From Paramecium tetraurelia (taxonomy: Eukaryota; Ciliophora; Oligohymenophorea; Peniculida; Parameciidae): a DNA stretch of 64,000 nucleotides. Made by a program: the position numbers and the translations under genes. The DNA is taken from contig NW_001798960.1 in the NCBI RefSeq assembly GCF_000165425.1, forward strand, positions 1 to 64,000, written 5' to 3'. The stretch's first letter is position 1. Each line of letters begins with the position of its first letter. The notes under the pieces are model-generated. The model saw only the letters and a program-made list of their open reading frames with translations, searched no databases and was not told the DNA's origin. Positions 1-12,092 of the stretch are shown here, piece by piece.

Positions 1-784
1 TGAGCGATTCTTTCGGCAGCTGAAATCGTATTAATAGATCTATCATAGCCTAACTTCCAATATGAAAAATGTTTCATCTTTATTAATTTAAATATCTTAA
101 CAAAAATTTTTGGATTTCTTTTAGCAATTAAAGTTTGGCACCTTTTTATATATAATATGATCATGTATGAGCACAGAGGATCAGAATCATAAATAGTTCA
201 ATTGGTTCAATGCAATTGATTTATCGCTTCAATTAAGACAAAATCATGTATTCCCGAATATGAAAAATTTATCAAACCTTCAAAGGGAATATCAGAATTC
301 TTGGCCACTATTTTAAAGACATTTTGCTAGATGATTAACAAGGCCAGATAATCCAAGATTCATAAAAATTACCTCAGTTTATCACATTCATTGGGGATAA
401 TCAGTGAAGCATTCATTTTCAAAGTTAAATAAACTCTATATGAGATTATAATGATGATGCTTGAAATATATCAAGAGATAAAAAATTAATCTACAGGTAA
501 AATTAAATAAGTCATATTTTCAGGAAACCATCTTTCTAAATTCATCAACATATTTTATAATATAAATGGTGAAATTTTTCAGTATTACATAATATATTTA
601 TTTAGAAGCTTAGTTTTAGTCTTTTTTTCTTTTTTGAATATTTTATTATCTATTTTATAATTTATAAATAATTGCTTGAATATTTCATTTGAAATTTGGT
701 AATTTATTAAATTTAATTTTAAGTCGACGAATAGTTTAATTATTTGACATAGGTTATTATAAGAAGCACAAACATCAATACTAA
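1..784. other. AT-rich sequence without a recognisable gene
   Basis: No reading frame that reads like protein was seen on either strand. TGA is frequent in all frames that were checked. It lies directly before the broken reading frame at 785 and looks like part of the same degraded block. Confidence 0.5.
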
Positions 785-2400
785 TTGCTTATTTCGATTG
801 AAAATACTTTATCTTTGACTTTACAAAAAATTTTGTTATTATTAAATAAAAAGAAACAGAGAAATGCTAAGAACGAATATTGTGAATTTGATCTAAATTT
901 GAAATTAAAAAAATGGATTACGTTTGCTTATCAAGAAAATTCTAATGATCAGCATAGAATAGAATGTGCTATAAAAATTCAACAGGATGGGTACATTAAA
1001 CTCTGACTCAATGTATCATAGGCAAGCTTGTTATACATTGCTAATCCCAGATATGAACCTTGAGTCATATAATAATGAGGAAGACAAACAGCAAATATAA
1101 TTAATACAACAGAATGGAACAAATATATAAATAATGTAAGGGGAATTAGGAATCTTGAAGGTATAGAGAAGGATATTAGGAGAAAGGCATATGACAAAGG
1201 TTTTGCATAACAGAAGAAAACAAGAGGAAAAAAGAAATATTAAGAATTTAAGAAGAACTTAATAATAATCATGGGATATGTGGAAGGTCCAGGTGATGAC
1301 ATCAATGCAATTGAGGATCAAATGAAAGGCTTGATTTAACTTCATGGATATAGCTTAAGACATTTAACCATTCTATTACAACAAAAGAACCCCTTTTTTC
1401 ATCATTATGAGAGTATTAGATGACAAAAATGCAAAGAGATAGTCAAAAATATAGAAGAGTATGAAACTGAGAAAAAATTGTTCATTAGAAAATTTAATTA
1501 GATTATTTATCACAGATTAATGCCAGGCTAGCACTAGACGATGTCATGTATTGACTCCTGTACTCACTAGCCTTCAATTAAGAAAAATTATTTCTATACT
1601 CCTATCGAGTATGGTTCTAGGGAGTCGATAACGATACAAATTCAACATAAAATTTAATATAATTAACATTTTAATTAATATTTTTTGAAAGTCCTTGATT
1701 ATCAAATTCAAGGGATAGCTTTAGATAATCACAAAATTATGAGAATTTGCCAGCAATCCTAAATAATTTTTTCATCATACAAGAAATCAATTCTGGCAAT
1801 GCGGATTAGAATTTTCAAGAATAATGAAGTCTTATTATCAAGAGAGGTATTGTTAATAGTTAGGCACTCATTTATCATTATGAATACTGTTTGGAAGTAA
1901 AAATGTAAATGGTTCAATAAATTGATTAGCTAAATCTTAAGCAGATCTCGAATAATGAGGGTAGGTAAGAAATTGAAAAGCTAGTCAATATAATATAAAA
2001 GTAAATCGAAATTAATTGGTTCGTCAATCTCCATCAAAGAAATCAGTGCTTCAAGGAATTAAAATAAACCTGATTCAAAATGTCTTTAGAGGCATAGAGT
2101 GCGAAACTTTTGATTCTTAGATTTACAAATTGACCGAAAAAAATAATAGATAAAAGCTTAAAAAATTAAAACGACTAGTGAGATATAAATCTTCTTCACT
2201 ATATCTAAAATAAGGGCATTGATGTTCTTTTAGGGGGTATCGGACCCTGAAGGTTGAAAAATATACTTTACTTATTAATTTAGTATTTCCTTTACAACTT
2301 AATCATAGAATAGTTATGGGTTATTTTTTTAAGCCCTTTCTCTGTTTAAACTTGTGAGGGATACATGGAAAAGTTAAGATTTTCTCGGTTGTGGTTAATG
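785..2400 (+). pseudogene. Long TGA-interrupted reading frame of unknown origin
   Basis: One frame stays protein-like from 785 to about 2,400. It is broken by TGA at 1004, near 1075, at 1421, at 2113 and again near 2,250. Between the third and fourth TGA it is open for about 230 codons, which is unusual by chance in DNA this AT-rich. A stretch near 1,271-1,430 (starting MGYVEGPGDDINAIEDQMKG) looks like a globular protein rather than noise. Two of the TGAs fall inside possible short introns (990-1020, and 1414-1443, 30 nt), but splicing the first would shift the frame and the TGA near 1075 has no intron to hide it. No family is recognised. A mobile-element protein relic or an old gene copy are both possible. 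Confidence 0.4.
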
Positions 2401-5400
2401 AAAGGCCTCTCCTTCAATATTGGAAGAAAGTTGATATAATCTGTTATTCGAGATTTCTATATGCAGGACGTTATGTGATGCATCTGTAGAGGAAGAAAAT
2501 ACCCTCGGTTAGATATATTAAAGTTCTTTGGATACAAATAGAGCTGGCCACTTTTAATTTATTAAGGATATCACTTAATTGGATGGATTCTTGAGTGTTT
2601 ATGATAAACCAACTAAAGGGATGAGATAAACCAGTTTAAGAAAATCTTAAGAACAACTTTTTCTTTGATAGCAGAAAAAATATCAATAAATGATACAGAG
2701 AGATGGATTAAGTGATGGACACATTTATCATCATATTTATTAGTGAAAAATTGAAAACCATTAATTCCACATAAATAACTCTCATCCCTTCGAAACTTAA
2801 GTAATTGTTTGGTTTTAAGTTAGTTGATCCTAAGTTCAATATAGTATATAACTCAAGCAATTAGATTAAAATAGCAACCTCACTTTATTCTAAAATGAAT
2901 TTTTGGATCCATTTATCTAAAGTTGATTAACTCCTTTTTAAGTATAAATTGTGTTCTGTAAATTATTGCAGGCCAATTTGACAAAACTCTTTGATTCTCA
3001 GCGTATACTTCGATTATTATAATTAAAGTCATTAGTCCCCTCCAAGCCACATCCTATTAAAATCTTTAAATAAAGAGAAACAGATATTATTATTAAAATA
3101 CTATATCCAAACTATGGTTGGAGCATTTTTTTTGATCTAACCTTTTTAAATAATGGTCATATAGATTTTATTTCATCTTTATTATATCAACCTTTCCTGC
3201 AATCAAAATGGATATCAACCTGCTATAGAGAGATAATACTCTATAATGAGATCCCCCTTTAAGCATTATTTTGCTTTTTTTTTTTCATCTAAAACATCTT
3301 TTCAAAATTAATTTTTAGAAGAAGATTGTAATTGAATTCTTCCGCCTCATTGCACAATTGAAAATTACATTTAAAACAACCATCACACATGAAGTTATCA
3401 TTTAAATGAGGTAACAGTATCAATCAATCTAATAGAGATTTCATTAAGAAGATTGCCCAACATGATTACTAGAGACATAATGGTTGTCCTTCAGATTTAT
3501 CTTGAATATTGATTACCCAAGGTACTAAATTTTTAGAGCACAGTATTTAAGTTCTTTTTCATCTTACTCCATGTTGTTTATAAAGCATCTAGAGTTCTCG
3601 CAAATTAAATTATTGATTTGAGATACTATACACAAATTATATCTTAATAGACATGCAAAACATCAGGAAGTTTATTTATATATTTAAATAGGATCCCAGT
3701 TTTCCAGAATTAAAAATAAATCTACATTAGGGAGGGGCTAGCCTTTATAAATTCTATTTGAGAGGCAAACAAAAAAATTATTTATTATATTTCTTCAAAT
3801 CTATGCTCCTTCGAGACTCTTTTTTTTGGAGTGAAGAACTTAATCTAGTTATAAACTAATTTTTAAGTTAGTAATATGAACCAAGTATGTTTTTATTAGG
3901 ATAGTAAAAAAAAATTTTTTTAGTCAAAGCACTATTTTACAGATTTTCCTCATTATTAAAAATTTTGAGTAGGATAATTTAGCGTCTATTTAATTTTACA
4001 AATTAAGATAATTCATTACTCCATAAATTTAAGGTTTAATGACAGAATTTAAATAAGAAATACAATCAATTTTATTATCAAAGCATATCATTATCTCTAA
4101 TAATAGGTTATGCGACTCAATAATTTCTTAAATGATATATTATTGTCATCATAATCTAAAGTTATTTCCAGCTTTTTTTTTGAAATTGATATTAGTGAAA
4201 TACTTTTGATCATGATCTTTTAATGAATGATAAAAGAAAGGATATTTTGAGCGTAGCTATCAAACAATCCTGATAGATTAAACAGAAATAAAAGAATTTT
4301 CTAAAAGTAAACTATATATCATATGGACAAAAATAAAATACTTAAATTGACGTTATTTAATTGAGTAGAAAATAAATAGAATGAGGGTTATAACCATTTT
4401 GATTTAGCCATCTATCAAGAAGAATCTTCAGTATTTATTCTGTTGCCAGTGGTAAATCAACCATTTGCATTTGAATTAAGCTTAATCGTTAGGGAACTTT
4501 TGTCTTATTATAAAGAATCACTCCAATAGCCATCCTAAAAAGGTTTATCCAACAAATTATGTATTTAATTCTTTGAGTTATATTATCCGTTCGTCTAAAT
4601 GGGCTTGATTTATAACTTTGAATGGATAGTAGAAACTAATAGATTGTTTTTGCTGCACTTAACTATAATTAAAAACTAAGCGAGTTTGCTCTTTAAATTA
4701 ATCATAGAATTGGCTTCCCACTAATATATTTTTAATCATAACCATCTTTGGACAAATTTATAGACTTTTCATTTTTAAATTAAGTCATTCTACTAAGTTA
4801 TTCTCTTGTTATGACAGTTCAACAAAAGAGTTTAAATGGTAAACTCATTTAGCTGTTAATTTAACTTAAGGAAACAAAAAATATAATTCTTCTTAATGTA
4901 TGTGTGTAATCTATATTCTGTAGTTCTAGCTTAATCGGAGTTAATCGAATTATTCCATTATCTTAACTATTCCACAGTTGAAGAATGTGAAATTTCAAGT
5001 GTGGTGAAAGTTCTTTAACATTCTAGTATCCATTACCCCCACTTATGGAGCAAGATCATCATTACTACCTACTTCTTTATAAAACCATACTCAAGCGAAT
5101 ATTTTTAACTTTCACTGAGTAGCTTATTATGTATTATGAGGGTTCATATTCTAATTAATTGGCCGAATCTATCTCCTTTATCATCATTTATATTAAATGG
5201 TAATATTTTGATTTCACCCAATGCATTCAGACACCTATTATTCTGCCATCAAATTATATTTGACCAGGCAGCCAGAGTATTATAAAACTAGTAACTAATT
5301 AATTTGGACTAGTTATCGGAATAAAGTGAGTTTTCTTAATTGAAACTATCCATATTAATTTAATTCTTATTAGCTCCCAGGCGATCCTTAAGAGAGGACA

Positions 5401-5470
5401 TATAATCAAATAAAGCTTTAAGAATGAGCTCTAAATCAAAGTAATTTTATCAAAGCAAAAAATATTTATA
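2401..5470. other. Degraded AT-rich sequence, possible retroelement tail
   Basis: Only short broken reading frames were found. On the minus strand this stretch lies directly downstream of the reverse-transcriptase remnant, where the C-terminal part of a LINE ORF would be. I could not identify a thumb, RNase H or zinc-knuckle motif there. On the plus strand weak open stretches continue to about 2,600. Confidence 0.35.
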
Positions 5471-5479
5471 AAGATTTCA

Positions 5480-7270
5480 ATCACCCTAACAACAAGGTTA
5501 GCATCGTTTTAACTCCATTAGAGAGTTAGCTATGGCTGCCTATATTGTTGATGGTTACTCCTGAAAAAATTTAACTTATTCTATTCCATTCATGTCCCAT
5601 TTCATCTACTCAACATTAGTATGCTTTATGTATTAGGATTAGGAACTTTTACCTAAAATTGAAATCTTAAGCGATATTCAATAAAGATTTTGGTGATTCT
5701 ATAAGTGACATTTCCATAAGAAGAGATTAACAAATGACAGCATAGGAAACAATTTTAGTACATTTCTTACCCTCATCCGAATATAAACACTTTCCATTAG
5801 TAAATTAAAATGGATCGAGTAAAATTTGAGCTAAAAGATGTCCTTAATGGACTCTATTTTTTTTAAAATAACTATTTCATCATTTTTACCCTTCCAATAT
5901 GTATATCTAATCAGATATCCATTCCAGAGCTATTAACTCATTTGGCAAAAGGAGACCTAAATAGCTTATCTTCCCTTAAGCATTAGAAGATTCCATCCCC
6001 TTTAACAATTTATATGCATTGCATAAGTCAAGGAAAACATACAATCAATTGCCTTTTTCTTTTATTCCCTCATTAATCTAAATATTAGGCTTAGCATACA
6101 AGGCGAGATATAAATCTTGTCCATCCAGATGATATTAAACCAGAACAAAGTATTTAAATCAATTAATATAATTTGCTTCTACAACCTTGATAAAGAGGAT
6201 CTGGACCATAATTGCAAGGAGCATTTTCTTAAAGGTTAATTTTGGTACATTTTGTTTAATCGTACCAGTCTCAAGGATAATAGCTAATTAAACTGTTGAA
6301 TTTCATTAACTTGAATGTGATATTCTTGTTTTACAAATAGATTTCAATAAACATTGTTGGTGAAATTAAAGAGAGATATTATAAGTCTATATGTATAATG
6401 AAAAGTTGTTTTAATTCAAAACAAATCCCCTTTTGAAGTTGAGAAATTTCATGATAAAATTTCATATTTCTTTAGTTTAGTGTGTTGTAAAGCTTTTTAG
6501 AAAAAGCGCAATCAACTTGCATTTAGTGGCTTCGAAAGGATGCTCATTCTTTTAACAATCTCACAACCTATTAATTTAGAACCATTTAATTACTTACTTT
6601 CATATACTCATACACAATCCCATATTAGGCTTTTATAATTTAAATCATAGTTATTTCGCATGAATTAGAGGAATCAGAAAAAGTTCCATATACCTTTCAA
6701 TAACAACCTTGAGAACGATGATCAGATATATAATTGAAACCTAAATCTTCACCTGGCTGACCCTCATCCTTTTTGCGTGATGACATAATCTAGTCTCCTT
6801 TCTTTCAACCTTCCTTTCATATCCTAGTGAAATCTCAAAGAAATCACATCATAAACATCATCCCTAGCTTGAAGAGCATAGTTAAAATCACCTCATATAG
6901 CATTTGGGCGTATTTAAACGACTAAAACATCAATATACATTCCTTTTCGTTCCTTTGACAGTGTGGAAGCTCACAACTCCTAATTATTTATAAATTAAAA
7001 TATTGTATTAAATTTAATTTGAGTGTTCAGCTATCTAATAGCAGGAATTTTATAATGTACCAATGACATAATTGGCTACCCTTCTCTTTATAAATCGTTT
7101 GGTATTATAATAGTTCAAATTCTTATTCATCATTGGATTTAGCATTCCAAACAAGGTTAACCTCTGAAAGATGAACAATTAATTTTGTTTTTAAATATTT
7201 TATACTCGCTAAGTTATATCCTTAAAATACCAACTGATGATTCTAACCTGCCTAACCTTAGATATCCTTA
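5480..7270 (-). mobile_element. Degenerate LINE: AP-endonuclease plus reverse transcriptase remnant
   Basis: Read on the minus strand, the order of motifs matches a non-LTR retrotransposon ORF2. The endonuclease start resembles IISWYF (7224-7244; family pattern I-SWN). Then come GDFN followed by YALQARDD (6881-6892 onward), RRLDYVI (about 6783-6800) and SDHR (about 6715-6726), which are the ordered AP-endonuclease signatures. Downstream follow a QDLYLALYAK stretch, FLDLCNAY (6013-6036, motif A, normally F-D-x3-AY) and VHQGHLLAQ (about 5826-5855, motif B, normally GVPQGxxLSP). The expected YxDD box is not intact; the best candidate reads SYAVI. TGA stops interrupt the frame just before GDFN, before the LYVFLDL stretch and after the endonuclease, and frames shift. 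It is a dead copy. Outer boundaries are unknown. Confidence 0.7.
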
Positions 7271-8381
7271 ATGAATCAGCTAAATGTGCAGAAACTTCAT
7301 CTCTTTAAGGCCCATACTCTTTAATTCTCATTCTACTAATTGGCCCCAGGTCCTAAAGAATGCCTACAGCTCCTTCCTTACTTGTCGATGGAGACAGACT
7401 TAGTTCAAATCCTATTCAAGGCTTATGATGGGAAAGAGGAGAATGCACAGTTAGTATTAGAGATTCCTAAATTCTATGTCTTAAACTTAAATGAATTATG
7501 GGGTTTTCATATATTTTTTCTTTGTTACTTTTTAATCTAGGTAATTAAAGACATTCCCAAACATGAAATCATTTTTATTACGAAATTTGTATATCGTTCA
7601 AATTGAATTATCCTTTCATTTACCACGGTCGTTACCAAAATTTTATATTTGAAATCCATCATTTATTTCCATTTCAATTTTGCTATGTGATACTAACTAT
7701 TTCTGATCATTTATAAGTTTACTTTCATATTTAAGCAAACAAGAAGAAGTTCATCTAATTCTTTTATTTCGTTAGTTCAGCATTTTAAATCATCATTAAT
7801 TTTCTGTTTGAATTTATAAGATATTATTCTCTCATCTTTAAGAAATTAGGTTCCAATTAAAATACTCCTTCAATATTTTCTCATAGATGCACCTAAAATG
7901 GTTCAATCATATTAAGTATTGCTTTTTCGGACTTTGGTTTCCTTAATATATTTTTCTTCAACTCTAAATCTTTTATCTAATTAACTTATTTCTTCTTAAT
8001 TTCTTTTCGTTTAGCATTGCATCATTTGAATCTGCTTCCACTTAATAATTGAGTTTTCAAAATTTATATAATTTTATTTCAAAATATTGAATGAGAACAA
8101 TTATCTAATTTGGCTTTTTAGCACCCAATTTTAAATCATCTATAAGTTCTAAACTGCATAATATTCTAAATAATTTTTGAAATTTTAATAGTTGAAATCA
8201 AACTATTAATCTTTTTATCATCATCAGAATGAGTATGATGGATTCCCTTTTAAAACAGTCAAAATAATTTAATCGAAATCCGATACAATACTCATGATAA
8301 CAAATAAAATCAATCTCTTCCTTATGGTTATCTTTTTAACATTTTAACTTCAAACTTCCTTATTAAATCATTTTTTATATT

Positions 8382-8422
<41 letters not shown>

Positions 8423-10918
8423 CTTTTTGGTTTCTTTTTTCCATAATTTCCTGACCTTTTCATCGAACTAGCAAAATGTAAATCTTCTAAAAAGAAACTC
8501 TTCTAAGCTTTCTCTATTACTAATTTATTTTAAATTGGCTCATCAATTTACCCTTTTACATAAAATTCCTAATAAACATTCAGACACCAAAGATCCTCCT
8601 AGTTTACTTAATGAGGCGATATTGAACAAGGAAAGCCCAATAAGGGACTGAATTTTGTTAGCTCAAATGTATATTGTTTTTGAAATTCAGATTTAAAAAA
8701 AAATTTAATTTGTAATATAATTCTGTTTTTTTTCAATTTCTATTTCTTAATATATTAATTTTCATTTACAATGATAATTATTTTGAGGGTTGATTATTTA
8801 AGCAGCTTAATAAATTATCTTTTATCTTTTATTTTTTTCAATTAAAGCTAATAAAGGGGAATAGCAACAAATAGTCATAGATATAATACAAAGAAAATTA
8901 GGAGAAGAATCTTGGTAAAATATATTTAATGTTTAATTTAGCAAAACATGAAATGAAGTTAAATTAGTATACAGGTTTATAAATCCTATCATAAGAAGGA
9001 TAATTCTAGTTACTATAAACTCAATTAATATTTGCTTTACAATATCTTTGCAGATTATACCAATAGTAGAACAATTGTGTTAACAAAGCTTTAGATAACT
9101 AATAAATGAAAATAAAACTCTCCTTTCTGCTTCAAAGATTTCAAACTCAAATTATACTAATTTCACCTTACAATTGTTTTGAGATTAAATAAAATCATAC
9201 TATCTCTTTACTATTTATATAAAAAGATATTTCAAATATATAATTCAAAAACACTAATAACAAGAAGACAACTAGAAATATTCAGCTCGGCTCAAAGCTA
9301 GAGAATTTAACATTTTTTTATATTTATTGTTTAGATATGATTCTATTATTTAAATAATCAATACTTCTATTTATATTTATAAAGACTCAATTTATACTCA
9401 TTTTTAGTATTAATTTCTTGTGGATACTCAATGAGGAGAAACAAAAATAATAGACAGTAACAATTTAAATTATTGATAATCACGAGAGAAGATGCTTACT
9501 TAAATTATAATAATTAATTTTTATTGAAAAAATTAAATGGAAGGACTGAAATTATTTGTTCAATTAGATGCTTAAATAAGAGGAGAAAAATTAATGAGAA
9601 AAGAAATACAATTAAATAAATTAAAGTGGAGGCTTATTCAACTGAATGGACTAAAAGATTATTTACGAATAATATATAAAAATGATCAATACCACATAAT
9701 AGTTCTATAATAATTATTCAATTATTTTTAAAAACTGCTCTGATGATGGTAATAAAACAATATATTTTAATTAAATGTATAAACCATAAATGATAGAAAA
9801 AGCGCAAGACTTTAGTTGTTCCATTAAACACAAACTACCAATAAGTATGGTGATAGGACTTAAAAAACTCATCCAAACGATAGAAGAAAAACTAAGAAGA
9901 AATAATTAGAACACTTAGAAAATATGATTTCACCAATGATAACAAAAATTTAGTCACTTTTAGGTCAGCTAAATACTTTGAAGTTTTTCCTTGTTTTACA
10001 ATTCGACAATGGATTGGATATCAAATTTATAATCATTAGGTTTAAAGTAATAAAAATATAGTCTCTATAAGGAATTAGAAGTAATGATCAAGTATTAAAA
10101 ATCAAATGAAAATGATTAGATTGATGAAACAAATTAGATTAAATTACTAAATGATTCTTTTTCCACTAAAATTGATAATAAGTTAGATTCATTCAAATAA
10201 TATTAGGAATATTAAAAATGTCAACAAATATTACAAGAATTGTCATCTTAATTCTATTAATAATCAATATATGTTCAAATATAATTGTTAAATTTAGAGA
10301 TCCTAAATTTCAAGGAAGTGGAGTTAAAGTGTATTAAACTTCTTAATCTTGGTTGAATAGCTTTGAAGTAAAATATTAATTGCATATTAGTTTCCAAAAT
10401 ATCGATAGCCAGCATGAATTGATTTATTTTTATACATTAATATAAGTTCCTCTTTATTAAAACATAAATAATAAATGATATTTTTCAATATAAGGGTACA
10501 GGTTGTGTAGAATTTTTCAAAATATATTAGGAACCCAAGTCTTATAATTAAAATTCATTTTATTGCCTCAAACATTGTTAGCTCGAATAATATAGAGAGA
10601 TAAAAATGAAAATAAAGATTAATAACCACCCATAATTTCATGTTGTTGTGTTTAAAATACAATACATTTTAATCTCAAAGCATATATTTACGTGATTTCA
10701 TGAATTGTATAAAAATATTAAGAAAAAAATTAGTTTAGGTAATTTAATTGATGAAACATTATTTGGTATTTATCAATATATTACTTTGATAATTCTGATG
10801 AAGTTGACACATTTCTTAAATCATACAAAAATATAATGTTTTTATGATTATTTATTTATGGATATTTTGGATTTTATTGTAAATGTTTTAAAATGATTTT
10901 TTATTTGATGAGATAGTA
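7271..10918. other. Non-genic AT-rich sequence
   Basis: No gene is supported here. The one modest open stretch is on the plus strand near 9,430-9,680, about 84 codons from an ATG at 9431 with no TGA, very basic, and unlike anything I recognise. The remainder is broken in every frame. The block contains the (TAA)n tract at 8,383. Confidence 0.45.
8383..8422. repeat. (TAA)n microsatellite
   Basis: About 13 uninterrupted copies of the trinucleotide TAA, the cleanest simple repeat in the window. It lies about 1.1 kb from the 5' side of the LINE remnant. Confidence 0.95.
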
Positions 10919-11068
10919 NNNNNNNNNNNNNNNNNNNNNNNNNNNNNNNNNNNNNNNNNNNNNNNNNNNNNNNNNNNNNNNNNNNNNNNNNNNNNNNNNN
11001 NNNNNNNNNNNNNNNNNNNNNNNNNNNNNNNNNNNNNNNNNNNNNNNNNNNNNNNNNNNNNNNNNNNN
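10919..11068. other. Assembly gap (150 N)
   Basis: A run of exactly 150 N bases. It lies just 3' of the lectin-like gene and may hide the boundary between degraded and genic DNA. Confidence 1.
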
Positions 11069-11137
11069 ATAAAAATCTCAATTACTTTATAATTAAGCAT
11101 TTCTACATAATTCTTTATTTATCATTTCCCTATTTTA

Positions 11138-12092
11138 TCAGTACTCTTATATATATGATAACCTTTTAAAATTGATACTTAATATAATAATAAATATAAT
11201 TTTACATAGCCCTAGTACTACCTTAATAACTTGATTTGTTAAGGATACATTCAAAAACTGACACGGATTCCATCTTTGATCAACATCATATCCTCGTTTT
11301 GCGATTAATGGAGTAGCTGAGGCTATATCATTAAATTATTCTTATAGGAATAAAATAGTTTAGGTCACTTCAGCATTATAATATGACCTACTGATAAATG
11401 GGTGATTTTCATTCATATCAAGAGTAAAAGATAATTCAGGAGATGTCCATAAAGATTGATCAGTTCCCAAAAGAATATTGAATTTTATATAGTTTAGTTG
11501 GGCTAGGGTATATGTATTTGCAGAGACTATAACTGTTTTTGAGTTTAGTTATTCAATCTACCATTTTTATATACATCAGTTTTACTTTTAATTCCACTAT
11601 AAAGTTATAATATGTATGTCTGATACCTATCAAGGCAATAATGCTCTTAGTTGCATCTTGTAATAGATGTTCAATTATGAATTAGACGCTCCTGCTTCCT
11701 GATCCTGATGTTAAAGCTTAGAAATCAGTTGATTCAAATGTTACTACCTTAAGCCTTGGATCATCAAATGCAACCCAATCTACGGATATTCCGTAAAGAG
11801 GATATGTTGATACTGCATATGCTCTCAATTTGAATCCTTTTAATAGTGATACAATACCTGTTGTTGTTATAATGCTAACTTTCTCCATAAATCCATTAGG
11901 AAGAAGGTATTCCCAATCTGAACGCTGTGAAGTTATAAAAACTTAAGCTTAAACTTCAATAAATCTTGGAAGAGCTGTTGAGGTTTGTAATATATGCTGA
12001 GATTGAGAGAAGTTCATTATTTCAACATTACCTTTTTCAAACTTCGCATCTCTTAAACTATAAACTCGAGACAATAATATTAAAAAAATCAT
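11138..12092 (-). CDS. Secreted H-type-lectin-like protein
   Basis: The ATG at 12092 opens a hydrophobic N-terminus (MIFLILLSRVYS) that reads as a signal peptide. The body contains beta-rich segments such as SVDWVAFDDPRL and a later GYDVDQRWNP, which recall the discoidin/H-type lectin fold; this assignment is by pattern only. One 28-nt intron (11558-11585, GTAAAA...GGTAG) restores an otherwise broken frame. The protein would be 308 residues. The 3' end is uncertain: using a second possible 31-nt intron moves the stop to 11122, also in frame. Sixty-nine bases separate the stop from the N gap. Expected to be extracellular or surface-bound and to bind carbohydrate, if the fold call is right. Confidence 0.55.

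Noticed and set aside
1..200. Telomeric repeats at the window start
   Set aside because: No CCCCAA or CCCAAA runs were found at either end of the window.
7340..7540. 66-codon plus-strand frame
   Set aside because: Lies beside and partly opposite the LINE endonuclease start; no intron, homologue or codon signal supports it.
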